DNA of 64,000 nt, from the NCBI GenBank assembly GCA_012034595.1, contig JAAUPE010000017.1, forward strand, positions 1 through 64,000, given 5' to 3'. Position numbers and translations under genes: made by a program. The stretch is from Calothrix sp. CSU_2_0 (lineage in GTDB: Bacteria; Cyanobacteriota; Cyanobacteriia; Cyanobacteriales; Nostocaceae). Below are positions 26,928 through 35,630 of this stretch, one piece after another. The notes below the pieces were generated by a model that searched no databases, was not told where the DNA came from, and saw only the letters and a list, made by a program, of their open reading frames with translations. How positions within the stretch are numbered: the first letter of the stretch is position 1; each line of letters begins with the position of its first letter.

Positions 26928-27521
26928 TTATTTTACTGGGTGATATAGTTTTGACTTTTCATCGTAACGCCAGCCGTTTTTACCAAAATCTCGCTCTTTG
27001 CTCCAAGCAACAAATTTTTCTGGGCTAGTGGTTGTACGTTGTTCTCTAAGGGTTGACACGTTGGTATTTAAGCGCAGTGCCAGTTCTTCTTCATTGCGGG
27101 GTTCGAGTTGGGGCGGTGGAGCATGGTAATTTGGGGTATAAGAACGACTCCGGGATTTTGATGCGTTAATACTATTTTGTATCTGCATCAATGCCCCCTC
27201 AAACCTTGCAAGTTTGTTGGTTAAAGCTTCAAGTTTGGTTTCGACATTGGTTAACCTGGTTTCTTGTTGGGGATTTGTACTACTTTGGTTAGTACTATCT
27301 TGGTTAATACTTTCTTTGAAGCGGAAAAATTCTTCTTCGATTTGGTATAGACGGATGTCTACACTATTTTCTACACCAGGGACATCGCCTAAAACGTGGT
27401 GCAGTCCTTGAATAACTAAATCTGTGGCGGTGGTGTTTAGTTCGATTGCTTTAGCTCGAAGTGCATCCGCTAAGGGTTTGGGCAGTTTGAAGTTAATAGA
27501 TTCCCGCTCGACTTTTGCCAT
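26928..27521 (-). CDS. plasmid-type ribbon-helix-helix-like protein
   Basis: A 197-aa protein. The N-terminus (ESINFKLPKPLADALRAKA) reads as a ribbon-helix-helix DNA-binding motif. A coiled coil (TRLTNVETKLEALTNKLARF) and a Pro-rich linker follow. The C-terminal region (LALRLNTNVSTLREQR) looks like a second helix-turn-helix, and the protein ends FGKNGWRYDEKSKLYHPVK. It may regulate or accompany the integrase gene just downstream. A broken copy of its C-terminal end and part of its middle lies at 29165-29355. Confidence 0.6.
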   Translation of the reverse strand: MAKVERESINFKLPKPLADALRAKAIELNTTATDLVIQGLHHVLGDVPGVENSVDIRLYQIEEEFFRFKESINQDSTNQSSTNPQQETRLTNVETKLEALTNKLARFEGALMQIQNSINASKSRSRSYTPNYHAPPPQLEPRNEEELALRLNTNVSTLREQRTTTSPEKFVAWSKERDFGKNGWRYDEKSKLYHPVK

Positions 27522-27562
27522 GTCTACACCCGGTTATATACGGTAGTGTAGATAGTTTACAA

Positions 27563-28861
27563 CTAATTTTTTTGTATTAGCTGGGTTAGTTTCTCCACGG
27601 AAGAAGAGAATTGGGGGTCTGCCATTGTCCCAAACGAGCGTTTTTGAAACATAGCTTGTTGTTGGGAAGAAGTTAAATTTACAACTATATCAGGGACAAT
27701 ACCTAACTTATCAATATCTCTTTCTTTAGGGGTACGCCACTTAGCTATAGTTACAACTATATGCGAACCATCATCAAAAGGTCGTACTGACTGGATTGTG
27801 TTGTAACCAATAGTTTTGCTGCCTACTAAAACGGCTTTATTATTTTCCTGTAATGCTGCGGTGAGAATTTCTGCTCCACTAATTGTAGCGTCATTGATAA
27901 TAACTACCAGGGGTTTATCTGTCAAAGCCTTTCCATTCGCCTGTTCCCGCTCTCTTTCACCGTTACGATCGACAGTTGACACAATCGTACCCTTATTTAT
28001 CCACATACGAGCGATTTCCACTATGGAGGATAATAAGCCACCTGAGTTAGAACGTAAATCGAGAATATAACCAGCCACCTGTTTATTTTCTAAATCTCTG
28101 ATAGCTCTGTCCATGTCTCTGACAGAGTCAGCATTAAATTGTTTCAGGCGAATATAGCCAATATTGCCTTTATTGGTTTGCTGCACTTTGTATTTGAGTG
28201 GAGATAGTTCTATTTTATTTCTAACAATCGTGAATTCTAACTGCTTTTTATCACGCCTAATGGTTAAAACTACGGGCGTGCTTACCTTCCCTCGAATCTG
28301 ATTTACAGCATTAATAGTACTTAACCCGCTCGTGCTTTTACCGTTAATTTTGAGTAATACGTCCCCAGCTAAAATTCCGGCATGATAAGCAGGAGTATCT
28401 TCAATCGGGCTGATAACTTCTAGTTCCTTAGTTTTTTGATTAATATTTATTTGCAACCCTATTCCCACATTGTCTTCATTGCTATAAGTTTCCTTGAACT
28501 CTTGCGGGTCTATAAACCGAGTAAAAGGATCGCCCAGTTTCTCTAGCATTTGACGAATCGCGGTATATGCCTCTTGTTTAGAGTTATAAGAACGACTTAG
28601 ATACTCTTTGCGAACTGCCTGCCAATCTTGTCCGTTAAAAGTACCGTCGATATACTGGCGGTTAACAATTTGCCACACTGTATCAATTAATTCTTTGGGT
28701 GTCTCCTCGGATAAGTAAATTTGGCGTGGTTTTTGAGCAAATGTTATGTGTCCTGGTATCGCGATTACAGTAATCGTCATCATCATTGTTAAAGCAATAC
28801 CGGGAGCAAGCATCTTTAAATGATATCGCTGCTGTTTTTTAACTATTAGTTTGATTTCCAT
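27563..28861 (-). CDS. S41-family (CtpA-like) peptidase, catalytic Lys replaced
   Basis: A 432-aa protein with an N-terminal signal/anchor (LKMLAPGIALTMMMTITVIA), a helical S41 start, a PDZ domain (ELEVISPIEDTPAYHAGILA ... LLKINGKS) and the S41 core (GYILDLRSNSGGLL). The nucleophile Ser is present in ATISGAEILTAALQ. Aligning with the family pattern (Ser, then 25 residues on, Lys in TFGKG), the general-base position reads TIGYN, so Tyr stands where Lys is expected. A Lys occurs four residues earlier. The protein may be inactive, use another base, or serve as a chaperone. C-terminal processing peptidases act in the periplasm or lumen. The gene is alone, between the plasmid-type protein and the peroxiredoxin-like gene. 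Confidence 0.85.
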   Translation of the reverse strand: MEIKLIVKKQQRYHLKMLAPGIALTMMMTITVIAIPGHITFAQKPRQIYLSEETPKELIDTVWQIVNRQYIDGTFNGQDWQAVRKEYLSRSYNSKQEAYTAIRQMLEKLGDPFTRFIDPQEFKETYSNEDNVGIGLQININQKTKELEVISPIEDTPAYHAGILAGDVLLKINGKSTSGLSTINAVNQIRGKVSTPVVLTIRRDKKQLEFTIVRNKIELSPLKYKVQQTNKGNIGYIRLKQFNADSVRDMDRAIRDLENKQVAGYILDLRSNSGGLLSSIVEIARMWINKGTIVSTVDRNGEREREQANGKALTDKPLVVIINDATISGAEILTAALQENNKAVLVGSKTIGYNTIQSVRPFDDGSHIVVTIAKWRTPKERDIDKLGIVPDIVVNLTSSQQQAMFQKRSFGTMADPQFSSSVEKLTQLIQKN

Positions 28862-29164
28862 CTTTTACTTGAAACAAGAAATAGGGAATGAATGAACATT
28901 ATTGCTTGCTTACACATTAGTTAGATAGTAGCAATAGTTACATTTATTTATGTTTCCTGTGGAAAAAAGGAAGTTATTGAGGAATATTAAAAAGTCATCG
29001 TAAATAGTTGCAGGTGATAAATTTCTAGCTTGATCCAACTAAGTAATGGAATTGGGTATAATACGATTTTTTGTTAAGCGAACTGACAAGTTAGCGCAAG
29101 CGCTACATGAGGAAACAATCTCAAAGTCTTTTTAGAAAACTACAGTTCTCAAGGTAGACGAGGT

Positions 29165-29355
29165 TTAAGTTATTTTACTGGATGGTATTTCCTGTCTTTT
29201 TCGTGATACCGCCACTTGCGTTTAATCGGATCGCGATACCACAAAGCGATCGCCAAAAGCATCGCAACACCAACTTTCAACGCTCGTTAACCTATGCTTC
29301 CTGCTGAGAATTTGTACTACTTTGTTTAGTACTATCTTGGTTAATACTTTCTTTA
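29165..29355 (-). pseudogene. remnant of a second copy of the 26928-27521 gene
   Basis: On the minus strand, 29170-29240 encodes WRYHEKDRKYHPVK followed by a stop, matching the C-terminus WRYDEKSKLYHPVK of the gene at 26928-27521. About 29300-29355 matches the DNA at 27271-27323 (ATTTGTACTACTTTG, TAGTACTATCTTGGTTAATA and on). The parts between are lost, so this is a collapsed duplicate. Confidence 0.7.
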
Positions 29356-29411
29356 AAGCGCTGATAAGATATTTATAGTCCTAAAATTATATCTGAAGAC
29401 TGTTCACCTAC

Positions 29412-30206
29412 ATGAATACTCAAACACGCTTCAATTCTCCAGATATTTACTCGATTTTGAGTCAAACTCAACGCTTGCGAGTTAGCGATGGACAGATTAA
29501 ACCCATTTTAGATGGTTGCTCAAATGCTTCACAGTTGCTCGTACTGGTTTGGTCGCAGTTGGGAGATTTTGATAATTTAGAATATGCTTGGTGGCTGCAA
29601 AGAGAAAAAGAATTGCTCTCTTCAAGGGGAATCACAATTCGCGCTATTGGAATTGGAAATCGTAATTCTGGTGTCAAATTTTGTGAATATACGGGATTTC
29701 CTCAAGAATGGCTGTTTGTGGATACGATAGCTGAAATTCATGCTATTTTAGGGCTTTATCGCGGTTTATCTATACAATTCCCTTTTATTTCAACGTCACA
29801 AAAAGCTTGGCTAAATTTAATGTTAATGTGTGCTGGGATTGGTAGTCCTGGAACTTTGAAGGAAGTTTTTCGCGGTTATAAAGGTGATTATAATGCTCCT
29901 CAGTTAATCGCTGATAGTGAAGTTGTGAGAGGTACACCAATACCCGCAATAAAAGGTTCATTTTTCAAAGCTGCTGGAGGAGAAGGTTTTCAGCGCCCTT
30001 TTGAACTAGCAACCCTACGTCTGCGAAACATGACCGAAGTTTTGAGCAACTGGAATACTTATGTACCAAATTCGTCTTATTTGACACAACGGGGAGGAAC
30101 TTTTCTATTTGATTCTCAAGGAAAATTAATTTACGAACATCGCGATCGCGGCATTCTTGGTTTTGCCGAAAATATGAGCAATCCCTTATCTTTTTTGTAT
30201 AAATAA
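29412..30206 (+). CDS. peroxiredoxin-like protein (AhpC/TSA-related)
   Basis: A 264-aa protein whose pattern fits the cyanobacterial peroxiredoxin-like family with an N-terminal INTERRUPTED thioredoxin fold: CSNASQLLVLVWSQLGDFDN, EYAWWLQREKELL, GITIRAIGIGNRNSG, CEYTGFPQEWLFVD, then SPGTLKEVFRGYKGD. The classical peroxidatic motif PxxxTxxC is not evident, so peroxidase activity is uncertain. Function in these family members is not established. It is flanked by a duplicated fragment upstream and a zinc protein gene downstream, in opposite orientation. Confidence 0.7.
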   Translation: MNTQTRFNSPDIYSILSQTQRLRVSDGQIKPILDGCSNASQLLVLVWSQLGDFDNLEYAWWLQREKELLSSRGITIRAIGIGNRNSGVKFCEYTGFPQEWLFVDTIAEIHAILGLYRGLSIQFPFISTSQKAWLNLMLMCAGIGSPGTLKEVFRGYKGDYNAPQLIADSEVVRGTPIPAIKGSFFKAAGGEGFQRPFELATLRLRNMTEVLSNWNTYVPNSSYLTQRGGTFLFDSQGKLIYEHRDRGILGFAENMSNPLSFLYK

Positions 30207-30269
30207 ATTAAAGAAGCGATCGCTCTTCAAAGTAATTCTATAGAGAGCATCGCAGCTAAAAATACCACC

Positions 30270-30635
30270 CTACACGCTATCATCCATCCACCCACAGCGA
30301 TCGCAATCCCAATGAACCCGTGCGGTATAGTCCCTATCAAACTCAGCACCACACCGGGGGCATTTACCCGTATGCATGGGATGCCAGGATGCGGGGTCAA
30401 GGTGAATTATTTCAATCCCATTCATCAATAGATGGTTGCTATCCAACACTAATTCGTTATCCACATAATTTGCCCCAACAGGTTCCCACAGTTCTTCTTC
30501 CTCTGGCACTGCGTCGGGGTCTAGTTCAAAATCCACGCACGTATTACCCTCAACCCCCGATGGATGTATGGCACAGATGATGTGGGGATTGTAGGCATAA
30601 AACTGGCAGCGATCGCAATCTGGAATCTTCGGCAT
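30270..30635 (-). CDS. double zinc-motif protein, 121 aa
   Basis: The N-terminus has CDRCQFYAYNPHIICAIHPSG and then a Cys in NTCVDFELDP, and the C-terminus has a zinc ribbon CPRCGAEFDRDYTARVHWDC. The N-terminal arrangement, two Cys pairs around a CAI-x-P-x-G motif, is also found in the protein at 61404-61859, so it is a shared module in this replicon. It is likely a nucleic-acid or protein-binding zinc protein. Function unknown. Confidence 0.65.
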   Translation of the reverse strand: MPKIPDCDRCQFYAYNPHIICAIHPSGVEGNTCVDFELDPDAVPEEEELWEPVGANYVDNELVLDSNHLLMNGIEIIHLDPASWHPMHTGKCPRCGAEFDRDYTARVHWDCDRCGWMDDSV

Positions 30636-30822
30636 AGTATCATTGTACTTGCTTTCGGATGTTGATGAAAAGTAGGTAAGCTAAAACGCATTTAATTTGT
30701 AATCCCGAAAACCTTACAGCAAGGCTTTCACATTTCCAAAGATGTCATTTAGATGCGTCTAAGCTTAGTACTATAGTTCGTATTAACAAGTGTGCCCAAG
30801 AAACACTAATTCCACACGTTAA

Positions 30823-31964
30823 TTAAGCTAAAACTAGAGGTCCGTCTCTAAAAACTGCTCCTCTATTTTCCAAGTCACGTCTCATTTTATACGAGATACC
30901 CTTAGTATTAATAAATAAAGCTTTTACGACAATTGCACCTTCAAGGTTGACTCCCTCAAGGTTGGCTATTTGTAGGTCGGCTCCCTTAAGGTTGGCTCCC
31001 TTAAGGTTTGCTTCCTCAAGGTTGGCTATTAGTAGTTTGATTATTTGTGACGATTGGGCTCCCTCAAGTTTGGCTTCATTAAGGTTGGTTTCGTTGAAGG
31101 TTGGCGTCCCTCAAGGTTGGCTCCATTAAGGTTGGCTCCATAAAGGTTGGCTCCATAAAGGTTGGCTCCCTCAAGGTTGGCTCCCTCAAGGTTGGCTATT
31201 CGTAGATTGGCTCCCTCAAGGTTGGCTTTACTCAAAAACGCACCACTTAAATCAACACCAACCAAATCATTACCGAAATCCTCACCTGCAATAATGCGCT
31301 CAATGAATTGTAATTTTTTATCTTCTTCTGTATCTTCTGTACCTAATAATTCTACATTTTCAACAGGAATACCTAAAACATCTACTAATTCTCCTGACTC
31401 AAACAATTCATGAAGCTTCTCAACATCTTCAGGAGAGCCATTAATCGTGATTTTAATACTACCTTTTTGAATATCTTTAATTGTAAAAGTTACACCTCCC
31501 AAAAGTTTTCCTAAATGAGCAACAATAGCTTCAATTTCTTCCTTTTTACCTTCAAATTCTGCTTTGTTCTCTGCTGTTAACTTCGCACTCAGAACAATCA
31601 TTGCCTCGTGTAGTTTAGCAGGATTATTTTCTATATCTTGAAGGCTTGGAGATGCTAATAATTGTGTAGTAGTGCTGGTGTCTGAATTATTCTCGCTAGC
31701 AATTTGCAACCCTGCATTCATATTATTTTTTTGGCTGGTTTCTGTGTTGTAGAATTCCGCAATTTCTCCCCACTCTAATTTTAATTCGGTACAAATTGCC
31801 TGGAATAGGCGCTTTTCAATAGGTCTTCTGGCAAAAAACTTAACCACGACTCCGCGATCGCAACCAATAGCTCCAGCTAAATAATCCTGTGTCCTACCCC
31901 ATGTTCCAAATGCTCTTTTAGCTTTTTCAAGCCCCTCCACCGATGACTTGCAAGACCTACCCAT
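30823..31964 (-). pseudogene. HTH / TRADD-N / pentapeptide repeat protein, one frameshift
   Basis: The start at 31964 ([20 protein letters not shown]) precedes an XRE-like helix-turn-helix of the type found in cyanobacterial STAND proteins ([20 protein letters not shown]). A central region carries [20 protein letters not shown] and [20 protein letters not shown], the TRADD-N pattern. Pentapeptide repeats follow ([20 protein letters not shown]). A single shift near 31098-31110 changes frame. In the other frame the repeats go on ([31 protein letters not shown]) to a normal pentapeptide-protein end (ISYKMRRDLENRGAVF) and a stop at 30823. In the first frame the protein ends at 31041. Intact length would be about 380 aa. 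TRADD-N proteins are thought to be conflict or cell-death signalling parts. Confidence 0.65.
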
Positions 31965-32048
31965 AAATAAATACCACATAAGTCCCGCACAAATTGTACA
32001 TAAATACAACACTCAAGTTCAACCATAGGAGCAAAATTTTAGAGTCTG

Positions 32049-32309
32049 ATGGTAATTGAACTAAACAAAGTATTTCCTATGCTTAAGACCACAGACAAAA
32101 TAAAAACGAAAGACAAATCTAGCCTGCATCCTCTAGCTAAAAAATCAGCGCTGACATTTATCGTACTTCCGGTAACTATATTTCTATTAACTGGATTGGT
32201 AGTAATGTCATCCAGTTGTTCTCCCATATCCTTATCTCTAAAAGTTGGAATATTTGAATACCAATTACAAAAAGGGAGCTGCGATATTCCACAGTTACCT
32301 TCCCAATAA
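32049..32309 (+). CDS. small single-helix membrane protein
   Basis: An 86-aa product, divergent from the TRADD-N gene with about 85 bases between starts. One membrane helix (SALTFIVLPVTIFLLTGLVV) is preceded by a Lys-rich stretch (LKTTDKIKTKDKSS); a Cys-containing C-terminal tail follows. The position suggests a partner of the TRADD-N gene, but no motif supports that. Confidence 0.4.
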   Translation: MVIELNKVFPMLKTTDKIKTKDKSSLHPLAKKSALTFIVLPVTIFLLTGLVVMSSSCSPISLSLKVGIFEYQLQKGSCDIPQLPSQ

Positions 32310-32598
32310 AATATAGAAAATATAATTTTCTTTATTGCTTGCCTCGATACAAATATGTAAACACATAAATCGTAGAAACTAAAACTTTGCGATAACGCTA
32401 CAGTTTGCTGACGCGATCACAGTGACAGTAATAGTTTCTTAATCCCCATTCCCCGGATTTCTCACAAGACTTGAGAAAATAGGGGTCAAAAACTGCCAAA
32501 ATGTATATTGTAAAGCAATTCTAGCAGTTTAAAGTATGACCCCAAATAAAAATCATTGTATACCGGAACAGTTCATTTTCGGACAGGTACAGTCATCC

Positions 32599-32979
32599 TC
32601 AGTTATACCCGGATTTCTCACTTGTGAGAAATCCGGGATTCCTCGCTTCCAACTGATACACCCGCATTGATGGGTGTTCGTTCATCATTCGCCAATAATA
32701 GCCATCGGGTGGTGTTTGCACTCTGCCACCCATGCGGTACAAAAACACTGGTTCTTCCCGACGCATAACTTTCTTAACTATCTGCTCCAAACTGGGGTCA
32801 GAATTCTCGCTGTCGTACCAAAGGAGGTGCGATCGCCCAGAATACCCAGCACTCATCAAGCTAGCAAACAACCATTCCATCAATGATTGAATTTCTTGTG
32901 GATCAATGCTGGCGGATTGTCCGTAGCTATCGATGGTTGGTGCAGTTGGTTTGGGTTTGAGAAATTTTAATAAGTTCAT
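32599..32979 (-). CDS. hypothetical protein, 126 aa, C-terminus made by a palindrome
   Basis: The N-terminus is Pro/Lys-rich. The body (DPQEIQSLMEWLFASLMSAG ... EQIVKKVMRREEPVFLYRMG) seems conserved and soluble, ending YWRMMNEHPSMRVYQLEA. The last dozen residues (GFLTSEKSGYN) are encoded by the 30-bp palindrome at 32608-32637, which has apparently replaced the native end. Function unknown. Confidence 0.55.
   Translation of the reverse strand: MNLLKFLKPKPTAPTIDSYGQSASIDPQEIQSLMEWLFASLMSAGYSGRSHLLWYDSENSDPSLEQIVKKVMRREEPVFLYRMGGRVQTPPDGYYWRMMNEHPSMRVYQLEARNPGFLTSEKSGYN
32608..32637. repeat. 30-bp perfect palindrome
   Basis: CCCGGATTTCTCAC and its inverse are separated only by TT. A diverged relative with the same GGATTTCTCACAAG core lies at about 32455-32475. 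It ends the coding frame of the 126-aa gene and could also act as a terminator. Confidence 0.7.
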
Positions 32980-33118
32980 GACATGGTAAACGCGACTGCA
33001 TTAGTATTCCCAAAAAGCGATTGTTTGTGGTGCGTAGACGCGGAGCGGCTTGTCTGCGACATCGCTATCTTTGTTATCATTTATGTAAACCACTTTTAAG
33101 TAATTATGGTTGACATAT

Positions 33119-33325
33119 ATGGCAGGCAGAAAGAAACTAGACCGGACAAATCTACATGCTAGGGTTGCACATGAGACGGGAGATAAACTTAAACAAATCG
33201 CCCAAACACTAGGTTATATTCACGGTGATGAAGGGTCAACGGGTCAATTATTAGATGCGATCGCAGACGGTGAATTAATATTAATTGCCACAAAAAATAA
33301 AAGTAATGTTAACAATAATGGTTAA
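33119..33325 (+). CDS. small DNA-binding-like protein
   Basis: Start at the ATG at 33119 (MAGRKKLDRTNLHARVAHET), not the TTG three codons before. The 68-aa protein reads as a short basic start and helical region (GDKLKQIAQTLGYIHGDEGS) like ribbon-helix-helix antitoxins or plasmid copy regulators. It has no close partner toxin; the next gene is 77 bases downstream. Confidence 0.55.
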   Translation: MAGRKKLDRTNLHARVAHETGDKLKQIAQTLGYIHGDEGSTGQLLDAIADGELILIATKNKSNVNNNG

Positions 33326-33402
33326 ATTTATTTATTAAAAATGGTAAAATAAATGTGGGGACTTATTCAGTCCCCAGTTATCTAATATAAGGAGGTGATT
33401 GA

Positions 33403-33597
33403 TTGAGCAAAAATGGTAACGGTCATCGAAGGTCTTTTAACCCTGTCAGAATTTTTCTCCGTTTGCTGTCTGGGCTATGGGAAAAACGCGACATGGTAAA
33501 CGACGAAACCTACCTCATAAACGCCGATGAAGTCAAAGACAATTTGGAGGATATGAGCGATGAGGAATCGGAAGAACCGGGAAGTGACCGTAATTAA
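33403..33597 (+). CDS. small acidic protein, 64 aa
   Basis: A TTG start with an excellent ribosome site (AAGGAGGTGA) supports this gene. The first half is basic (GHRRSFNPVRIFLRLLSGLW), the second half strongly acidic (VKDNLEDMSDEESEEPGSD). The protein may bind a membrane surface or be disordered. A terminator hairpin follows 13 bases after the stop. Function unknown. Confidence 0.6.
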   Translation: MSKNGNGHRRSFNPVRIFLRLLSGLWEKRDMVNDETYLINADEVKDNLEDMSDEESEEPGSDRN

Positions 33598-33610
33598 TTA
33601 AATCAACAGT

Positions 33611-33637
33611 CCCTAGAATAAATTCTAGGGGCTTTTC
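33611..33637 (+). terminator. rho-independent terminator
   Basis: CCCTAGAA and TTCTAGGG are separated by four bases and followed by GCTTTTCT. It ends the 33403-33597 transcript. Confidence 0.75.
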
Positions 33638-33661
33638 TAGTTAAATAGGTTTGATGAAATT

Positions 33662-33985
33662 ATGACAAGTTTAGGAACAATTGTTTATCCAGTTCATTAT
33701 CGGCTAGTTGTGCGTCGTCGTGATAGTTGGTATTTTACTAAAGGCGACGTGTTTGTGAATTTATTTAATATTCCAGTCCTCGAACAGAAAGATTTATTTG
33801 CCTGCTTTAGTACAAATATGAAAGAAGTAGCAAACAAACTGAAAATTATTAATGGGGGTAAAGAGGGATTTTACATAGCTGACATATTAGAAAAAAAATA
33901 TTACTACTGTGGTAGCGATTGGGAAGGCGTGAAACTGAAGCTGAGGGAATTAGGGATTGGTAGACCAGACTCAATCGAGAATTAA
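33662..33985 (+). CDS. hypothetical protein, 107 aa
   Basis: A soluble protein with an aromatic start (TIVYPVHYRLVVRRRDSWYF) and charged C-terminal end. The middle (NMKEVANKLKIINGGKEGFY) is helical. No family recognised. It lies 53 bases before the GIY-YIG gene on the same strand, so the two may be one transcript. Confidence 0.5.
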   Translation: MTSLGTIVYPVHYRLVVRRRDSWYFTKGDVFVNLFNIPVLEQKDLFACFSTNMKEVANKLKIINGGKEGFYIADILEKKYYYCGSDWEGVKLKLRELGIGRPDSIEN

Positions 33986-34037
33986 CAAATTTTCTCCCAC
34001 CAAGTATATTTATCGAGGGTGTGCGTTGCGGGGGTAA

Positions 34038-34688
34038 GTGTCGGTGGAGCCAAACCAACTAGATTTATTCAATAATCCAGGGGAAACGCGCCAACTGGAA
34101 TTATTCGCCTATCCACCACCACCACCAGCCGACGGTCAACTCGAACTGTTTCCCAGCAAAAAGTTTCGCTCTAAGCACCGCGACGGGTTTGTGATGAATC
34201 CTGAAGAATTGCAGCAGTGGAAAGCGCAAATATACGATTATCAGCAAAAAGCACGCACAACTCCACCACCAGCGCAAACAACCTTACTGGACTTACCAGC
34301 TAACCATTGCGACCCCGAACGTATCGACCCCCTCACCTTACAGTTACAATCGATGGCGTTTTATCGAATGCCTGCGAACTATCCTGGTAACGCTTGCTTA
34401 TATTTTGTGGTGGATAGTGCAGCGCAGTTGATTTTATATGTGGGGGAAACCTGTAAAAGTAACAAGCGTTGGAAGGGAACCCACGACTGTAAAGACTACA
34501 TTGCCAGCTACCAAGATTTACACTATCGCTACAAGCTACAAACTGCTGTAAACATCGGCTTTTGGTGGGATACACCCCAACGACGGGAAGCACGTCAAGA
34601 ATTGGAATTGTATTTAATTTTGAAGTGGCGATCGCCTTTTAATAAGGAAAATTGGGAGAGGTGGGGACAGCCGTTTGGGAAGAGTTGA
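34038..34688 (+). CDS. GIY-YIG-like nuclease with three clamp-binding-like motifs
   Basis: A 216-aa protein with a GTG start. The C-terminal half has a GIY-YIG fold: ACLYFVVDSAAQLILYVGET followed by a Lys/Arg-rich helix, a conserved CKDYIASYQDLHYRYKL region, and a terminal helix with Glu (RQELELYLILKWRSPFNKEN). The N-terminus carries QLDLF (residues 7-11), QLELF (19-23) and QLELF (34-38), each matching the bacterial sliding-clamp-binding consensus QL[S/D]LF. Three such sites in one tail are unusual. A clamp-tethered nuclease would act at replication forks; this is inference. The related GIY-YIG/HTH gene is at 19385. Confidence 0.75.
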   Translation: MSVEPNQLDLFNNPGETRQLELFAYPPPPPADGQLELFPSKKFRSKHRDGFVMNPEELQQWKAQIYDYQQKARTTPPPAQTTLLDLPANHCDPERIDPLTLQLQSMAFYRMPANYPGNACLYFVVDSAAQLILYVGETCKSNKRWKGTHDCKDYIASYQDLHYRYKLQTAVNIGFWWDTPQRREARQELELYLILKWRSPFNKENWERWGQPFGKS

Positions 34689-34778
34689 AGGTAAATTTTA
34701 AACAATATCTGTTGGGAAGTTTGGGTAGCAGATGTAAGATTTTATGAGTTTATTGTCTATTTAAGATTTAAAACAACA

Positions 34779-35126
34779 ATGCCACTAAAAATTATTGATA
34801 ACTTTGACAGCAGTTTTTCACTCGACCCAGATGCCAAAATAGCACTATTTGAACTGCTAAAAAATGAGAGCTTTTTGAGTCAGGTAGCTAGTCAAGTAGC
34901 TGATAAATTAAATGGTAATTCTGTCGAATTTACCGAATTAATATTCCAACCCCTTCCTTACACCACAACTACACCCAAAGGGATGCCCGCCGAATTTGAA
35001 AAGTACCATAACTCAGACAATCACTTCATAATTAATGTGCCGCCCAATTTTATGTTCAAAGCCAAAATATCTAAGCCCAGCCGTCTCTGTGCTATCTATC
35101 GCTCATTCCCCGCAATCACCGAATGA
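34779..35126 (+). CDS. hypothetical protein, 115 aa
   Basis: The first 70 residues look protein-like (DPDAKIALFELLKNESFLSQ then VASQVADKLNGNSVEFTELI). The last 10 codons overlap the 3' end of the convergent gene at 35096. No family recognised. Confidence 0.45.
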   Translation: MPLKIIDNFDSSFSLDPDAKIALFELLKNESFLSQVASQVADKLNGNSVEFTELIFQPLPYTTTTPKGMPAEFEKYHNSDNHFIINVPPNFMFKAKISKPSRLCAIYRSFPAITE

Positions 35127-35620
35127 TGAAACTTGCTATGCAAGGCATGTGGTGGTAATCCTTCCATCATCAACTTACGCACGTTCATATAATCGTTTTC
35201 AAAAATGCCATATCTTTCATTATTTTCGCCCATTTTCAACACGTATTCACCATCAAATACCACACCAAAATAAGTGGCTCCAGTGCTGTCATCCCTCCAA
35301 GTTGGATCGATTACTTCCCCCATATCGTTAACGAGCCATGCATGGGCGATCGCAAGGTTTAAATAATCATCAATGGCATATCCTTCGCAGTAATGGTAGT
35401 CACCGTGCAGCAACAACCTTTCAAAACAATTTTGATAACATAGCCCTGATTCCCCACGAAAAGGTGAGGGTAGGATGCGATCGCGGAAGGGTTTACCGTA
35501 GTCTAAAACTAATGCTTGAATACTTCTATAGCGCAAATCGTCTCGTCGTGCATAGATTCTATCCATTGCATCTGCTTCATGTTTAATTTTGGCAAGCAGT
35601 TTATCGAGGTTATTATTCAC
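35096..35620 (-). CDS. possible Cys-protease/transglutaminase-fold protein
   Basis: A 174-aa protein. The order GLCYQNCFERLLLHGDYHYC, then AIAHAWLVNDMGEVIDPTWR, places a Cys, a His in HAWLV and an Asp in DPTW in the sequence order of papain- or transglutaminase-like catalytic triads. I did not find a named family. If active it could be a hydrolase or deamidase. It converges on the 34779 gene and lies downstream of the small-gene operon on the same strand. Confidence 0.5.
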   Translation of the reverse strand: MNNNLDKLLAKIKHEADAMDRIYARRDDLRYRSIQALVLDYGKPFRDRILPSPFRGESGLCYQNCFERLLLHGDYHYCEGYAIDDYLNLAIAHAWLVNDMGEVIDPTWRDDSTGATYFGVVFDGEYVLKMGENNERYGIFENDYMNVRKLMMEGLPPHALHSKFHHSVIAGNER

Positions 35621-35630
35621 GTGATTGTGA

